This document shows positions 1 through 5,384 of a DNA stretch of 11,465 nt, piece after piece; position 1 is the stretch's first letter, and every line of letters begins with the position of its first letter. The translations under genes and the position numbers were made by a program. The notes under the pieces are model-generated. The model was not told the origin of the DNA. It was given only the letters and a program-made list of their open reading frames with translations, and did not search any database. This DNA comes from Candidatus Cloacimonas sp. (lineage in GTDB: Bacteria > Cloacimonadota > Cloacimonadia > Cloacimonadales > Cloacimonadaceae): NCBI GenBank assembly GCA_035403355.1, contig DAONFA010000047.1, positions 1 to 11,465 of the forward strand. Direction: 5' to 3'.

Positions 1-71
1 GCCAGAAGGGATTCGAACCCCCGACCCGCAGCTTAGAAGGCTGCTGCTCTATCCTACTGAGCTACTGGCGC
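1..71 (-). tRNA. tRNA-Arg(TCT), 3' end cut by window edge
   Basis: The minus strand folds as a cloverleaf. The 5' acceptor strand is GCGCCAG (71 to 65), the D arm is GCTC/GAGC, and the anticodon stem GCAGC/GCTGC holds the loop CTTCTAA, giving anticodon TCT, which reads AGA/AGG. The T arm contains TTCGAAT. The last two acceptor bases, the discriminator and the 3' CCA lie beyond position 1, so whether CCA is encoded cannot be seen. It lies 12 nt downstream of tRNA-Met and is probably cotranscribed with it. Confidence 0.95.
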
Positions 72-83
72 TAAGAAAAAAAT

Positions 84-160
84 TGGTAGCGGCGCAGGGA
101 TTCGGACCCCGGACCTGCGGATTATGATTCCGACGCTCTAACCAGCTGAGCTACGCCGCC
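84..160 (-). tRNA. tRNA-Met(CAT), elongator type
   Basis: This is a 77-nt cloverleaf with encoded CCA (84-86). The anticodon loop is ATCATAA, with CAT read from 124-126. The acceptor pairs GGCGGCG with CGCCGCT, so the terminal pair is G1-U72. The T loop is TCCGAAT instead of the usual TTCGAAT. The anticodon stem lacks the three consecutive G:C pairs of initiators, so it is not fMet. Elongator Met is preferred; a lysidine-modified Ile(CAU) tRNA is the alternative and cannot be excluded by eye. Confidence 0.93.
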
Positions 161-168
161 ACTTTTCT

Positions 169-174
169 TTTATA
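169..174 (-). promoter_or_regulatory. possible -10 box for tRNA-Met/tRNA-Arg
   Basis: On the minus strand TATAAA lies 8 nt before the first base of tRNA-Met. A terminator separates this gene from the upstream fMet gene, so a separate promoter is expected here. No convincing -35 hexamer is present at 16-18 bp, so this is a weak call. Confidence 0.3.
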
Positions 175-240
175 AAGTAACCAATTTTCACAGGCGAGAC
201 AAATGCGATTTTTCATCAGCCCCAAAAACTCCTGTTCCTA

Positions 241-275
241 AAAAAAAGAGTTCGCTTTTTTTAAAGCTAAACTCT
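241..275 (-). terminator. intrinsic terminator after tRNA-fMet
   Basis: Read on the minus strand, AGAGTT (275-270), an inner stem GCTTT/AAAGC with a short A loop, and the closing AACTCT (252-247) form a hairpin. It is followed directly by a run of T residues (down to 241). It begins 8 nt after the CCA end of tRNA-fMet, which fits a Rho-independent terminator for that gene. Confidence 0.75.
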
Positions 276-283
276 ATAAAAAT

Positions 284-359
<76 letters not shown>

Positions 360-372
360 TTAACAATTTATC

Positions 373-401
373 CTTAAAATTGCAGACCTCATTTCTGTCA
401 A
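373..401 (-). promoter_or_regulatory. sigma70-type promoter of tRNA-fMet
   Basis: On the minus strand a perfect -35 TTGACA (401-396) is followed after exactly 17 bp by TTTAAG (378-373), 4 of 6 to the -10 consensus. The expected start lies about 7 nt after the -10, leaving a leader of only a few nucleotides before the tRNA at 359. Confidence 0.65.
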
Positions 402-492
402 GCAAAATCTTTAAAATATATTCTTCTGCGGATATGCAAGTTTGAAACAGGGATTTTATTCCTAAGCTACATTCTGTTAGCAAAAAAAATAC

Positions 493-521
493 TTGACACA
501 TAGTATGGAGTTGATTATAAT
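493..521 (+). promoter_or_regulatory. perfect consensus sigma70 promoter
   Basis: TTGACA (493-498), a spacer of exactly 17 bp and TATAAT (516-521) match the vegetative promoter consensus at all 12 positions. Transcription should start near 528, giving a leader of about 175 nt before the secreted protein at 703. The leader contains a small hairpin, CCTGATT/AGTCAGG (580-599, one G-T pair), of unknown meaning. The promoter diverges from the tRNA-fMet promoter about 90 bp away. Confidence 0.85.
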
Positions 522-702
522 GTTTAAGAATTATTCACAATATAGAGTGTATATTAACGAAGGTGATAACACATCTTCTCCTGATTTGAACAAGTCAGGA
601 TAGCGTCTGTCATATTTTATGCGTTTAGCTATAAAAAATATGGCAGCAATAACAAAGAAAGAGAAGAACTTAAACACCCGTAATTGGGTTAAAGGAACAT
701 TT

Positions 703-1905
703 ATGAACAGAACAATTTTGGAAATCCTGTTTATAGCCATATTGGCTATTGGATGTATAGCTTTATATGCAGGTTCCTATGATACTAACCTGCTTCTTAA
801 TCCGGGATTTGAAAGTGGTTTTGATAATTGGACCACTACAAATGGTGGAGACGGCTGGGCGGTGTACGATAGTGGACACAATGAAAGCGCTAAATGTGTT
901 GTTTCTTCTTATCAATGGTGCACAAAGAAACAGGAAGTTGATTTGCTGGCTGCGGGTTTTACTGCTGCAGAACTGGATAACAATCCTATATTAGTTAATT
1001 ATTCCGAATGGTACTATGCTTGGTGGGGTGGAAAATACTATGTAACAGTTACAGCTTATAATGCAAGTCATTCTACTGTTACAACCTCAACCATAGGTAG
1101 TAGTGGAAATCCTATTGTCCTTGCCAATGAAACTGATTGGGGACAGTTTACCGGTTCTTTTGTATTTTCTCCGGGTGTGCGTTATATTGAATTCTTTGTG
1201 GGTGGAATGGATACAAGATATTGGGGTGGTCAATTTGGAACAGTTTTTGATGATGCTTCCCTTTCTTTACATAATGAAAACACTTTACCCGTGGAACTTA
1301 GTTCATTTACAGCCACTATGGCAATAAATGCTAACGCTATTGAAATTACCTGGATAACTCAATCGGAAACCAATAATTCGGGTTTCCATTTATATCGTTC
1401 TCTGGATGATAATTTGGAAAGTGCTTCATTAATATCTCTTTTGATTTCTGATGCTACAGCCATTTCAGGAACTATGCGCACTTACAAATACAATGATGCA
1501 GAAGTTGAACCTGATATACGATATTATTACTGGTTGGAGAGTTTGTCTCTGAACGGGGCATCTCATTACTTTGGTCCGGTTAATACTATAATTCATTTTA
1601 ACCCGGATACACCTCCTCCCGTAACAAAAGAAACTTGTTTAAACGAAGCTTATCCCAATCCCTTTTCTCCTCTTACTACAATCAGCTATTACCTAAAAGA
1701 AGCTTCTTCAGGCACAATTGAAATTTATAACCAAAAGGGACAGCTAATACGCAACCATCATTTTTCACAGACAATACCAGACACATACAATTTTGTATGG
1801 GATGGTAGAGATGAATCCGGGAATGAAATTAGCTCCGGGGTATATTTTTACAAGATGACTACCGGTTCTTTTTCCAGCACCAAAAAACTGGTTTATAGAA
1901 AGTGA
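703..1905 (+). CDS. secreted protein with FBA-like glycan-binding domain and type IX sorting domain
   Basis: This is a 400-residue exported protein. The start at 703 is chosen because AAAGGA lies 6 nt upstream and residues 1-23 then form a clean signal peptide (cleavage near LYA-G). An in-frame ATG at 619 would bury that signal behind 28 polar residues. Residues 27-190 resemble the FBA domain (F-box associated, Pfam FBA) of FBXO2/FBXO6: NLLLNP, GGDGWAV (48-54), SSYQWCTKKQEVDL (68-81), PGVRYIEF (157-164) and GGMDTRYWGGQFG (167-179). The Tyr173-Trp174 pair sits where FBXO2 uses Tyr-Trp to hold the chitobiose core of N-glycans. Residues 195-303 look like the Ig/FN3-type region common in such surface proteins. 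Residues 310-400 are a type A sorting domain with YPNPF (317-321), WDGRD and GVYFYKM. Glycan or carbohydrate binding is inferred from family resemblance; no catalytic motif is seen. The gene appears to be monocistronic. Confidence 0.85.
   Translation: MNRTILEILFIAILAIGCIALYAGSYDTNLLLNPGFESGFDNWTTTNGGDGWAVYDSGHNESAKCVVSSYQWCTKKQEVDLLAAGFTAAELDNNPILVNYSEWYYAWWGGKYYVTVTAYNASHSTVTTSTIGSSGNPIVLANETDWGQFTGSFVFSPGVRYIEFFVGGMDTRYWGGQFGTVFDDASLSLHNENTLPVELSSFTATMAINANAIEITWITQSETNNSGFHLYRSLDDNLESASLISLLISDATAISGTMRTYKYNDAEVEPDIRYYYWLESLSLNGASHYFGPVNTIIHFNPDTPPPVTKETCLNEAYPNPFSPLTTISYYLKEASSGTIEIYNQKGQLIRNHHFSQTIPDTYNFVWDGRDESGNEISSGVYFYKMTTGSFSSTKKLVYRK
781..1272 (+). other. FBA-like domain (residues 27-190 of the secreted protein)
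   Basis: This segment carries the FBA resemblance. From memory, human FBXO2 has NLL-NP, GGDGW, SS-EWC-K-Q-DL, PGVR--F--GG-D--YW-G-FG in the same order and similar spacing, and nearly all of these are present here. The domain is a jelly-roll beta sandwich in FBXO2. No F-box is present, as expected outside eukaryotes. Confidence 0.75.
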
Positions 1906-2097
1906 GGTTTTCTGTCCGTTAAGCAAAGCTCTATATTCAAAGATAAATGGGTTAGCCGATTCAGTTTTTTCTACAGTAACCTAAGGGTTTACGAAGGAAT
2001 TTATCCTTGCGGTTAAATACTTCAAGGGAAGAAGGTAATTTATATATTAAATATCCTTACTAATAGAGGTGTGTAGATTAAATAAGCACTGGTCATA

Positions 2098-2145
2098 TCT
2101 AAGCCAGCAGGAATTCCTATAAGTTTTATAGTGAGGTGCTGGTTA
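2098..2145. repeat. nested inverted repeat / hairpin
   Basis: CCAGCA (2104-2109) pairs with TGCTGG (2137-2142), and the stem can be extended by TAA/TTA across a one-base bulge. Inside it CTATAA (2117-2122) pairs with TTATAG (2126-2131) around a GTT loop. There is no T run after it, so it is not a standard terminator. Its function is unknown. Confidence 0.5.
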
Positions 2146-2238
2146 CACTGTCACTTTGATATTTCTTATGCTATCTCAAAAAGAGTATGAAGTTTCATAG
2201 AGTAACTTTAATTTCTGCTGTGTAAGCTGCATAAAAAA

Positions 2239-2380
2239 CCATCAGGATTCCTTGCAACAAAACGAATTTAGAGCTAAAGTAAAAGTTATATCAGCAATGA
2301 TGACTCCTGACTTTCTGCTCTTTCATTTTTCATTTGTCATTATAATGAAGAAAACAACGGGACATCGTTTTTCCTGATGG
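2239..2380. repeat. 9-bp inverted repeat flanking 124 bp
   Basis: CCATCAGGA at 2239-2247 is exactly inverted as TCCTGATGG at 2372-2380, each next to an A- or T-rich run. It might mark the ends of a small degenerate element, but no flanking target-site duplication is obvious, and a 9-bp match in AT-rich DNA can arise by chance. Confidence 0.3.
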
Positions 2381-2392
2381 GGTCTCGCTTTC

Positions 2393-2448
2393 CATCTTGC
2401 CATCTCGCTATCTCACTATCTCACTCTCTCGCTATCTCGCCATCTCGC
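2393..2448. repeat. tandem 8-bp repeat, seven units
   Basis: Seven contiguous 8-bp units follow the consensus YATCTCRC: catcttgc, catctcgc, tatctcac, tatctcac, tctctcgc, tatctcgc, catctcgc. An eighth related unit (ggtctcgc, 2381-2388) lies just upstream, displaced by 4 bp. The array is pyrimidine-rich on the plus strand and sits about 20 bp before the promoter of the downstream operon. Confidence 0.85.
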
Positions 2449-2465
2449 CAATCCCTTTTTCGGAT

Positions 2466-2494
2466 TTGCCTTTTTCCCCGAATTTGATTATTAT
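2466..2494 (+). promoter_or_regulatory. probable promoter of the ferritin-like/rarA operon
   Basis: TTGCCT (2466-2471, 4 of 6) and TATTAT (2489-2494, 5 of 6) are separated by exactly 17 bp. The start would fall near 2501, immediately before the strong ribosome binding site AGGGAGG (2504-2510), so the leader would be very short. Confidence 0.5.
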
Positions 2495-2518
2495 GTTATT
2501 AAAAGGGAGGTTATACAA

Positions 2519-2986
2519 ATGACATTAAAGGATAGTTATCGGATAGTGATAGCAGCGGAAATAAGAGCACAGAAGATGTATCAGGCATTAGCGAAAAGTT
2601 TTGCCAAGCCGGAAACCAGCAATGTGTTCAAAGAATTGGTCGTTTTAGAAAAACTGCATGAAGAAAAGATGCGGTCTGTATTTGCCAGAGAGTTTCCCGG
2701 GCAAGCTATAGAACTTCAAGAAGAGCCGGTTAAGGAAATGCAAAGCGTAAACTTGAATGATCCCAAGGAAGTTTTGGAATTTGCCATCAGCAAGGAAGAA
2801 GAAGCGGTTGAGCTTTATAAAGATCTGGCAGAGCAGACAAAAGAGCCAGATATTAGTAAACAACTATTGCAATTTGCCCAAGAAGAAGAAAGCCACAAAG
2901 TAATTTTGCTTTCAGAAATTCAACGCTTGCAGGGTGCCTTACAGTGGTTTGATCCTTCCGAACTAACCGGTTTGATGGAGGATTGA
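2519..2986 (+). CDS. ferritin-like diiron (rubrerythrin-type) domain protein
   Basis: This 155-residue soluble protein is almost all helical. Two helix pairs carry the same metal-ligand pattern: Glu14 followed 30 residues later by Glu44-x-x-His47, and Glu93 followed 30 residues later by Glu123-x-x-His126. Glu14 and Glu93 are also each followed by a Tyr seven residues on. This is the internally duplicated four-helix diiron site of the ferritin-like/rubrerythrin family. The C-terminal rubredoxin-like iron site of classical rubrerythrins is absent (no Cys at all), so it resembles the short 'ferritin family protein' group. A role in peroxide or iron handling in an anaerobe is likely but not proven. 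A strong ribosome binding site (GGGAGG, 8 nt before ATG) supports the start. rarA follows after 10 nt. Confidence 0.88.
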   Translation: MTLKDSYRIVIAAEIRAQKMYQALAKSFAKPETSNVFKELVVLEKLHEEKMRSVFAREFPGQAIELQEEPVKEMQSVNLNDPKEVLEFAISKEEEAVELYKDLAEQTKEPDISKQLLQFAQEEESHKVILLSEIQRLQGALQWFDPSELTGLMED

Positions 2987-2996
2987 GCTTTAGATA

Positions 2997-4310
2997 ATGG
3001 CAAATAAAGATCAAAGCACTCTTTTTGATAGAGAAGAATTAAGCACTAAAACCGTTCCCCTGGCAGAAAAACTACGCCCTCAAACGCTGGAAGGACTATT
3101 AGGACAAACAAAACTGATAGCAGAAAACTCACCTTTAAGGCAGATGATGGAAAGCGGGGAATATCATTCCTTTATTATTTGGGGTCCGCCAGGTAGCGGA
3201 AAAACAACCATCGCCAGGATTATAGAGAAAAACAGCGGTTACAATTTTATCCATTTTTCCGCCGTTCTTGCCAGCATCAGTGATGTGAAAGCAGTTATGA
3301 AGGATGCGGATTATTTACATAGAACTCAAAACAAGCGTAGCATTTTGTTCATAGATGAAATCCACCGCTTTAATAAAAGCCAGCAAGATGCTTTTTTGCC
3401 TTATGTGGAAAGCGGAGCGATAATTTTAATCGGAGCAACAACCGAAAATCCATCTTTTGAAGTGATTCCGGCATTGCTTTCCCGATGCACTGTTTTTGTG
3501 CTGGAGCCATTAAGTGAGAAGGACTTGAAGGTAATTTTAGAGCGAGGTTTTAAGGAACTTTCCCTGGAGCCGGATGAAGATATTATCAGTTGGATGGCTC
3601 AAAACGCCGGAGGTGATGCCAGAAGAGTTTTGAACGATTTAGAGCTGGTTTTGCCTTTTCTGAAGAAGAAACCCCATCCGAAAATTGAGGAACTGGCAAA
3701 ATTTTTAGCAAAAAAGACGATGTTCTATGATAAAAACCGCGAAGAGCATTATAACCTGATTTCTGCATTACATAAATCACTACGAGGTTCAGACCCGCAA
3801 GCTGGACTTTACTGGCTTGCAAGAATGTTGGAAGCGGGAGAAGACCCGCGTTATATTGTGCGTCGTTTAATCCGTTTTGCCAGTGAAGATATAGGTTTGG
3901 CAGACCCCAATGCTTTAGTTCAGGCAATTGCTGTTAAAGAAGCAGTTCTTTTTATCGGAATGCCTGAAGCAAGCAATGCCTTGGCTCAATTGGTCGTTTA
4001 TTTGGCAACTGCACCTAAAAGTAACGCTCTATATACTGCCTATGAAGAAGCAGCGGAAGATGCCAGAAAAACAAGCCACTACGGAGTTCCTTTGCATATC
4101 AGAAATGCACCCACCCAGTTGATGAAAGACCTGAACTATGGCAGGGATTATCATTACGACCACGAATATGAACATAAGTATTACTACCAGAAGTATTTCC
4201 CGGAACAGATGCTGGAAAAGAAATATTACAAACCCGGTAACTATGGCTTTGAAAAAGAGATTCAAAAACGGATTGAATGGTGGGCTAAACTAAAAAAGGA
4301 ACAAAAATAA
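2997..4310 (+). CDS. rarA: replication-associated recombination ATPase RarA (MgsA)
   Basis: This 437-residue cytoplasmic AAA+ ATPase belongs to the RarA/MgsA/WRNIP1 family, which acts at stalled replication forks and interacts with SSB and the replisome. Visible motifs are Walker A GPPGSGKTT (63-71), Walker B LFIDE (117-121) followed by IHRFNKSQQDAF, sensor 1 GATTENPSF (146-154), an arginine finger in LLSRC (Arg163) and sensor 2 GGDARR (205-210). The C-terminal half has the usual family signature, including HYGVPLHIRNAPTQLMK and the tyrosine/histidine-rich segment near the end. Length is normal for the family. Residues 6-10 (QSTLF) resemble a beta-clamp-binding peptide, which is only a suggestion. 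The ribosome binding site GGAGGA lies inside the end of the preceding gene, 14 nt before the ATG, so the two genes are probably translationally linked. Confidence 0.96.
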   Translation: MANKDQSTLFDREELSTKTVPLAEKLRPQTLEGLLGQTKLIAENSPLRQMMESGEYHSFIIWGPPGSGKTTIARIIEKNSGYNFIHFSAVLASISDVKAVMKDADYLHRTQNKRSILFIDEIHRFNKSQQDAFLPYVESGAIILIGATTENPSFEVIPALLSRCTVFVLEPLSEKDLKVILERGFKELSLEPDEDIISWMAQNAGGDARRVLNDLELVLPFLKKKPHPKIEELAKFLAKKTMFYDKNREEHYNLISALHKSLRGSDPQAGLYWLARMLEAGEDPRYIVRRLIRFASEDIGLADPNALVQAIAVKEAVLFIGMPEASNALAQLVVYLATAPKSNALYTAYEEAAEDARKTSHYGVPLHIRNAPTQLMKDLNYGRDYHYDHEYEHKYYYQKYFPEQMLEKKYYKPGNYGFEKEIQKRIEWWAKLKKEQK

Positions 4311-4326
4311 AGGGAGCAGCCAAGGC

Positions 4327-4353
4327 AATATTAGATGCGGTAAATATTTTTTT
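4327..4353 (+). terminator. weak candidate terminator of rarA
   Basis: AATATT (4327-4332) can pair with AATATT (4343-4348) around a 10-nt loop, followed by five T residues (4349-4353). The stem is purely A:T and therefore weak. Position, 17 nt after the rarA stop, is suitable. Confidence 0.3.
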
Positions 4354-4364
4354 ATCACCCGGAA

Positions 4365-4384
4365 GGTTGATGTCCTCATCAACC
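4365..4384. repeat. perfect 8-bp inverted repeat
   Basis: GGTTGATG and CATCAACC flank a TCCT loop. The stem is strong, but neither strand has a T run directly after it. It could stop or protect transcripts arriving from either side (rarA or lpxA). Confidence 0.6.
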
Positions 4385-4450
4385 ACAAAATGATTACGGA
4401 GAGGATGTAATATACATTTCATATTGAAAAGACATAAAAGGAAAATAAGC

Positions 4451-4479
4451 TTGAGAAGGTTGAGAAGGTTTAGAGGGTT
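4451..4479. repeat. 9-bp purine-rich tandem repeat
   Basis: Units ttgagaagg (4451-4459), ttgagaagg (4460-4468) and the diverged tttagaggg (4469-4477) run head to tail, followed by a partial TT. The style is similar to the 8-bp array at 2393-2448, which is also strand-asymmetric in purines and pyrimidines. Confidence 0.65.
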
Positions 4480-4492
4480 GAAATACCTCAAA

Positions 4493-4570
4493 GCCCTTTA
4501 GGGCAACACAATAATAGCGATGGGTGCGTAAGCCCCTCGTAAAATGTAATCCCTGAGTGCTTTTTGCACT
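4493..4570 (-). repeat. candidate dispersed intergenic palindromic element
   Basis: Three hairpins lie in 78 bp: GCCC-TTTA-GGGC (4493-4504), CGATGGG/CCCCTCG with one mismatch (4518-4539), and AGTGC-TTTTT-GCACT (4556-4570). Read on the minus strand, the block contains a GGGGCTTACGCACCCATCGC-like core ending in a GCCC..GGGC hairpin. I have the impression that this style of element recurs in intergenic DNA of several bacterial phyla, but copy number cannot be judged from one window. Confidence 0.45.
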
Positions 4571-4610
4571 GCCCTGAATAATCCGTAATAATTTGGGAGA
4601 GCCGAAAAGA

Positions 4611-5384
4611 TTAGTTGGAGATACCTCGTTGGGCGTTTTGGACAAACTGAATAAAGATTACCTGCTCTGGTGTCGGATTTGCTATTTGAAGCGCTTTTTC
4701 CATCGCTTGGGAAGTATTTAAGCTCTGCCGATAGAAGATATTGTAGATTTCCTTGATTGCAGCAAGGGTCTGAGAGCTAAAACCCTTTCTCATTAACCCG
4801 ATGCTGTTCAGTCCAACTGTTTTATACGGATTTCCCTGTCCGCGAGAATAAGGCACAATATCTTTTTTCACAGCAGAAGCACCTCCCACGAAGGCATAAG
4901 TTCCAATATGCACAAACTGGTGAATGGCAGTTAAACCGCCAACTGTGGCAAAATCTCCAATATGAATATGGCCTCCGCACTGAACAACATTGGCAATTAC
5001 GCATCCGGAACCGATTTGACAATTGTGAGCAATATGCACATATTCCATTAGCAGATTGTTATCTCCAACCACTGTATCTTCTTCCATCTGATTACTGCAG
5101 TTGATAGTTACAAATTCGCGGATGGTATTATTGCTGCCAATCCGCAAATGAGTTGGCTCACCCTTAAACTTCAAATCCTGCGGTTCGGTGCCTAAAACAG
5201 CATAAGCATATATTTTATTACCGGTTCCGATAGTTGTATGTCCGGAAATTGTAACATTGGCAAAAAGGATATTATTCGAGCCCAGAATAACATTTTTCCC
5301 GAGGTGGCAATAGGGTCCTATATTGCAGTTTTCGCCGATAACGGCACCTTCTTCAATAATTGCTGTCGGATGAATAGTAGTCAT
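4611..5384 (-). CDS. lpxA: UDP-N-acetylglucosamine O-acyltransferase LpxA
   Basis: LpxA catalyses the first step of lipid A synthesis in the cytoplasm: transfer of a 3-hydroxyacyl chain from ACP to the 3-OH of UDP-GlcNAc. The 257-residue protein is normal in length. Residues 4-190 form a left-handed beta helix of hexapeptide repeats (for example IIEEGAVIGENCNIG), and 191-257 form the helical C-terminal domain. The motif HIAHNC holds the catalytic base His120 (E. coli His125), and QDLKFKGE (69-76) is the family's substrate loop. Gly168 in VGGASA corresponds to E. coli Gly173, the acyl-length ruler, which suggests a long (about C14) hydroxyacyl chain; this is inference. The start overlaps the lpxC/fabZ stop by 4 nt (ATGA). 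GGAG lies 8 nt upstream. It is the last gene of the minus-strand block. Confidence 0.97.
   Translation of the reverse strand: MTTIHPTAIIEEGAVIGENCNIGPYCHLGKNVILGSNNILFANVTISGHTTIGTGNKIYAYAVLGTEPQDLKFKGEPTHLRIGSNNTIREFVTINCSNQMEEDTVVGDNNLLMEYVHIAHNCQIGSGCVIANVVQCGGHIHIGDFATVGGLTAIHQFVHIGTYAFVGGASAVKKDIVPYSRGQGNPYKTVGLNSIGLMRKGFSSQTLAAIKEIYNIFYRQSLNTSQAMEKALQIANPTPEQVIFIQFVQNAQRGISN

Larger units (their letters stand above)
1906..2518. other. long intergenic region, no gene seen
   Basis: No ORF with a credible start, ribosome binding site or recognisable protein is present on either strand. The region holds a nested hairpin (2098-2145), a 9-bp inverted repeat (2239-2247 and 2372-2380), a short AT-rich stretch rich in TTCATT/TCATT words (2321-2350), an 8-bp tandem repeat (2393-2448) and the promoter of the following operon (2466-2494). 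No hairpin with a T run typical of an intrinsic terminator was found after the stop at 1905. Confidence 0.7.
4311..4610. other. convergent intergenic region between rarA and lpxA
   Basis: No gene is seen in these 300 bases. They hold a weak terminator-like hairpin for rarA (4327-4353), a perfect 8-bp hairpin (4365-4384), a 9-bp tandem repeat (4451-4479) and a cluster of three hairpins that may be a dispersed repeat element (4493-4570). Small ORFs crossing it on the minus strand overlap the lpxA end or the repeats and look spurious. Confidence 0.7.

Noticed and set aside
84..160. Second initiator tRNA
   Set aside because: The anticodon stem lacks three consecutive G:C pairs and position 1-72 is a G-U wobble rather than a mismatch, so it is elongator-like.
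580..599. Hairpin CCTGATT/AGTCAGG as terminator or attenuator
   Set aside because: The stem is short, with a G-T pair, and no T run follows.
520..603. Small leader peptide of 27 codons
   Set aside because: Its ATG overlaps the -10 box (516-521), so it would lie upstream of the transcript start. It also has no ribosome binding site.
619..702. N-terminal extension of the FBA protein from an ATG at 619
   Set aside because: There is no ribosome binding site in front of it, and it would place 28 polar residues before a clear signal peptide. The ATG at 703 has AAAGGA at good spacing.
703..774. Lipoprotein signal (Cys18 in the signal peptide)
   Set aside because: The residues before Cys18 (Leu-Ala-Ile-Gly) only loosely fit a lipobox, and the hydrophobic stretch continues past the Cys to a better signal peptidase I site near residue 23.
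2393..2448. CRISPR array
   Set aside because: The units are 8 bp and contiguous, with no spacers, and there are no cas genes nearby.
3586..3927. 113-residue ORF antisense to rarA
   Set aside because: It lies entirely within the well-supported rarA gene on the opposite strand, with no ribosome binding site or recognisable domain.
4394..4645. 83-residue minus-strand protein
   Set aside because: It overlaps the 3' end of lpxA in another frame and reads through tandem repeats and hairpins, so it looks like a chance ORF over repeat DNA.
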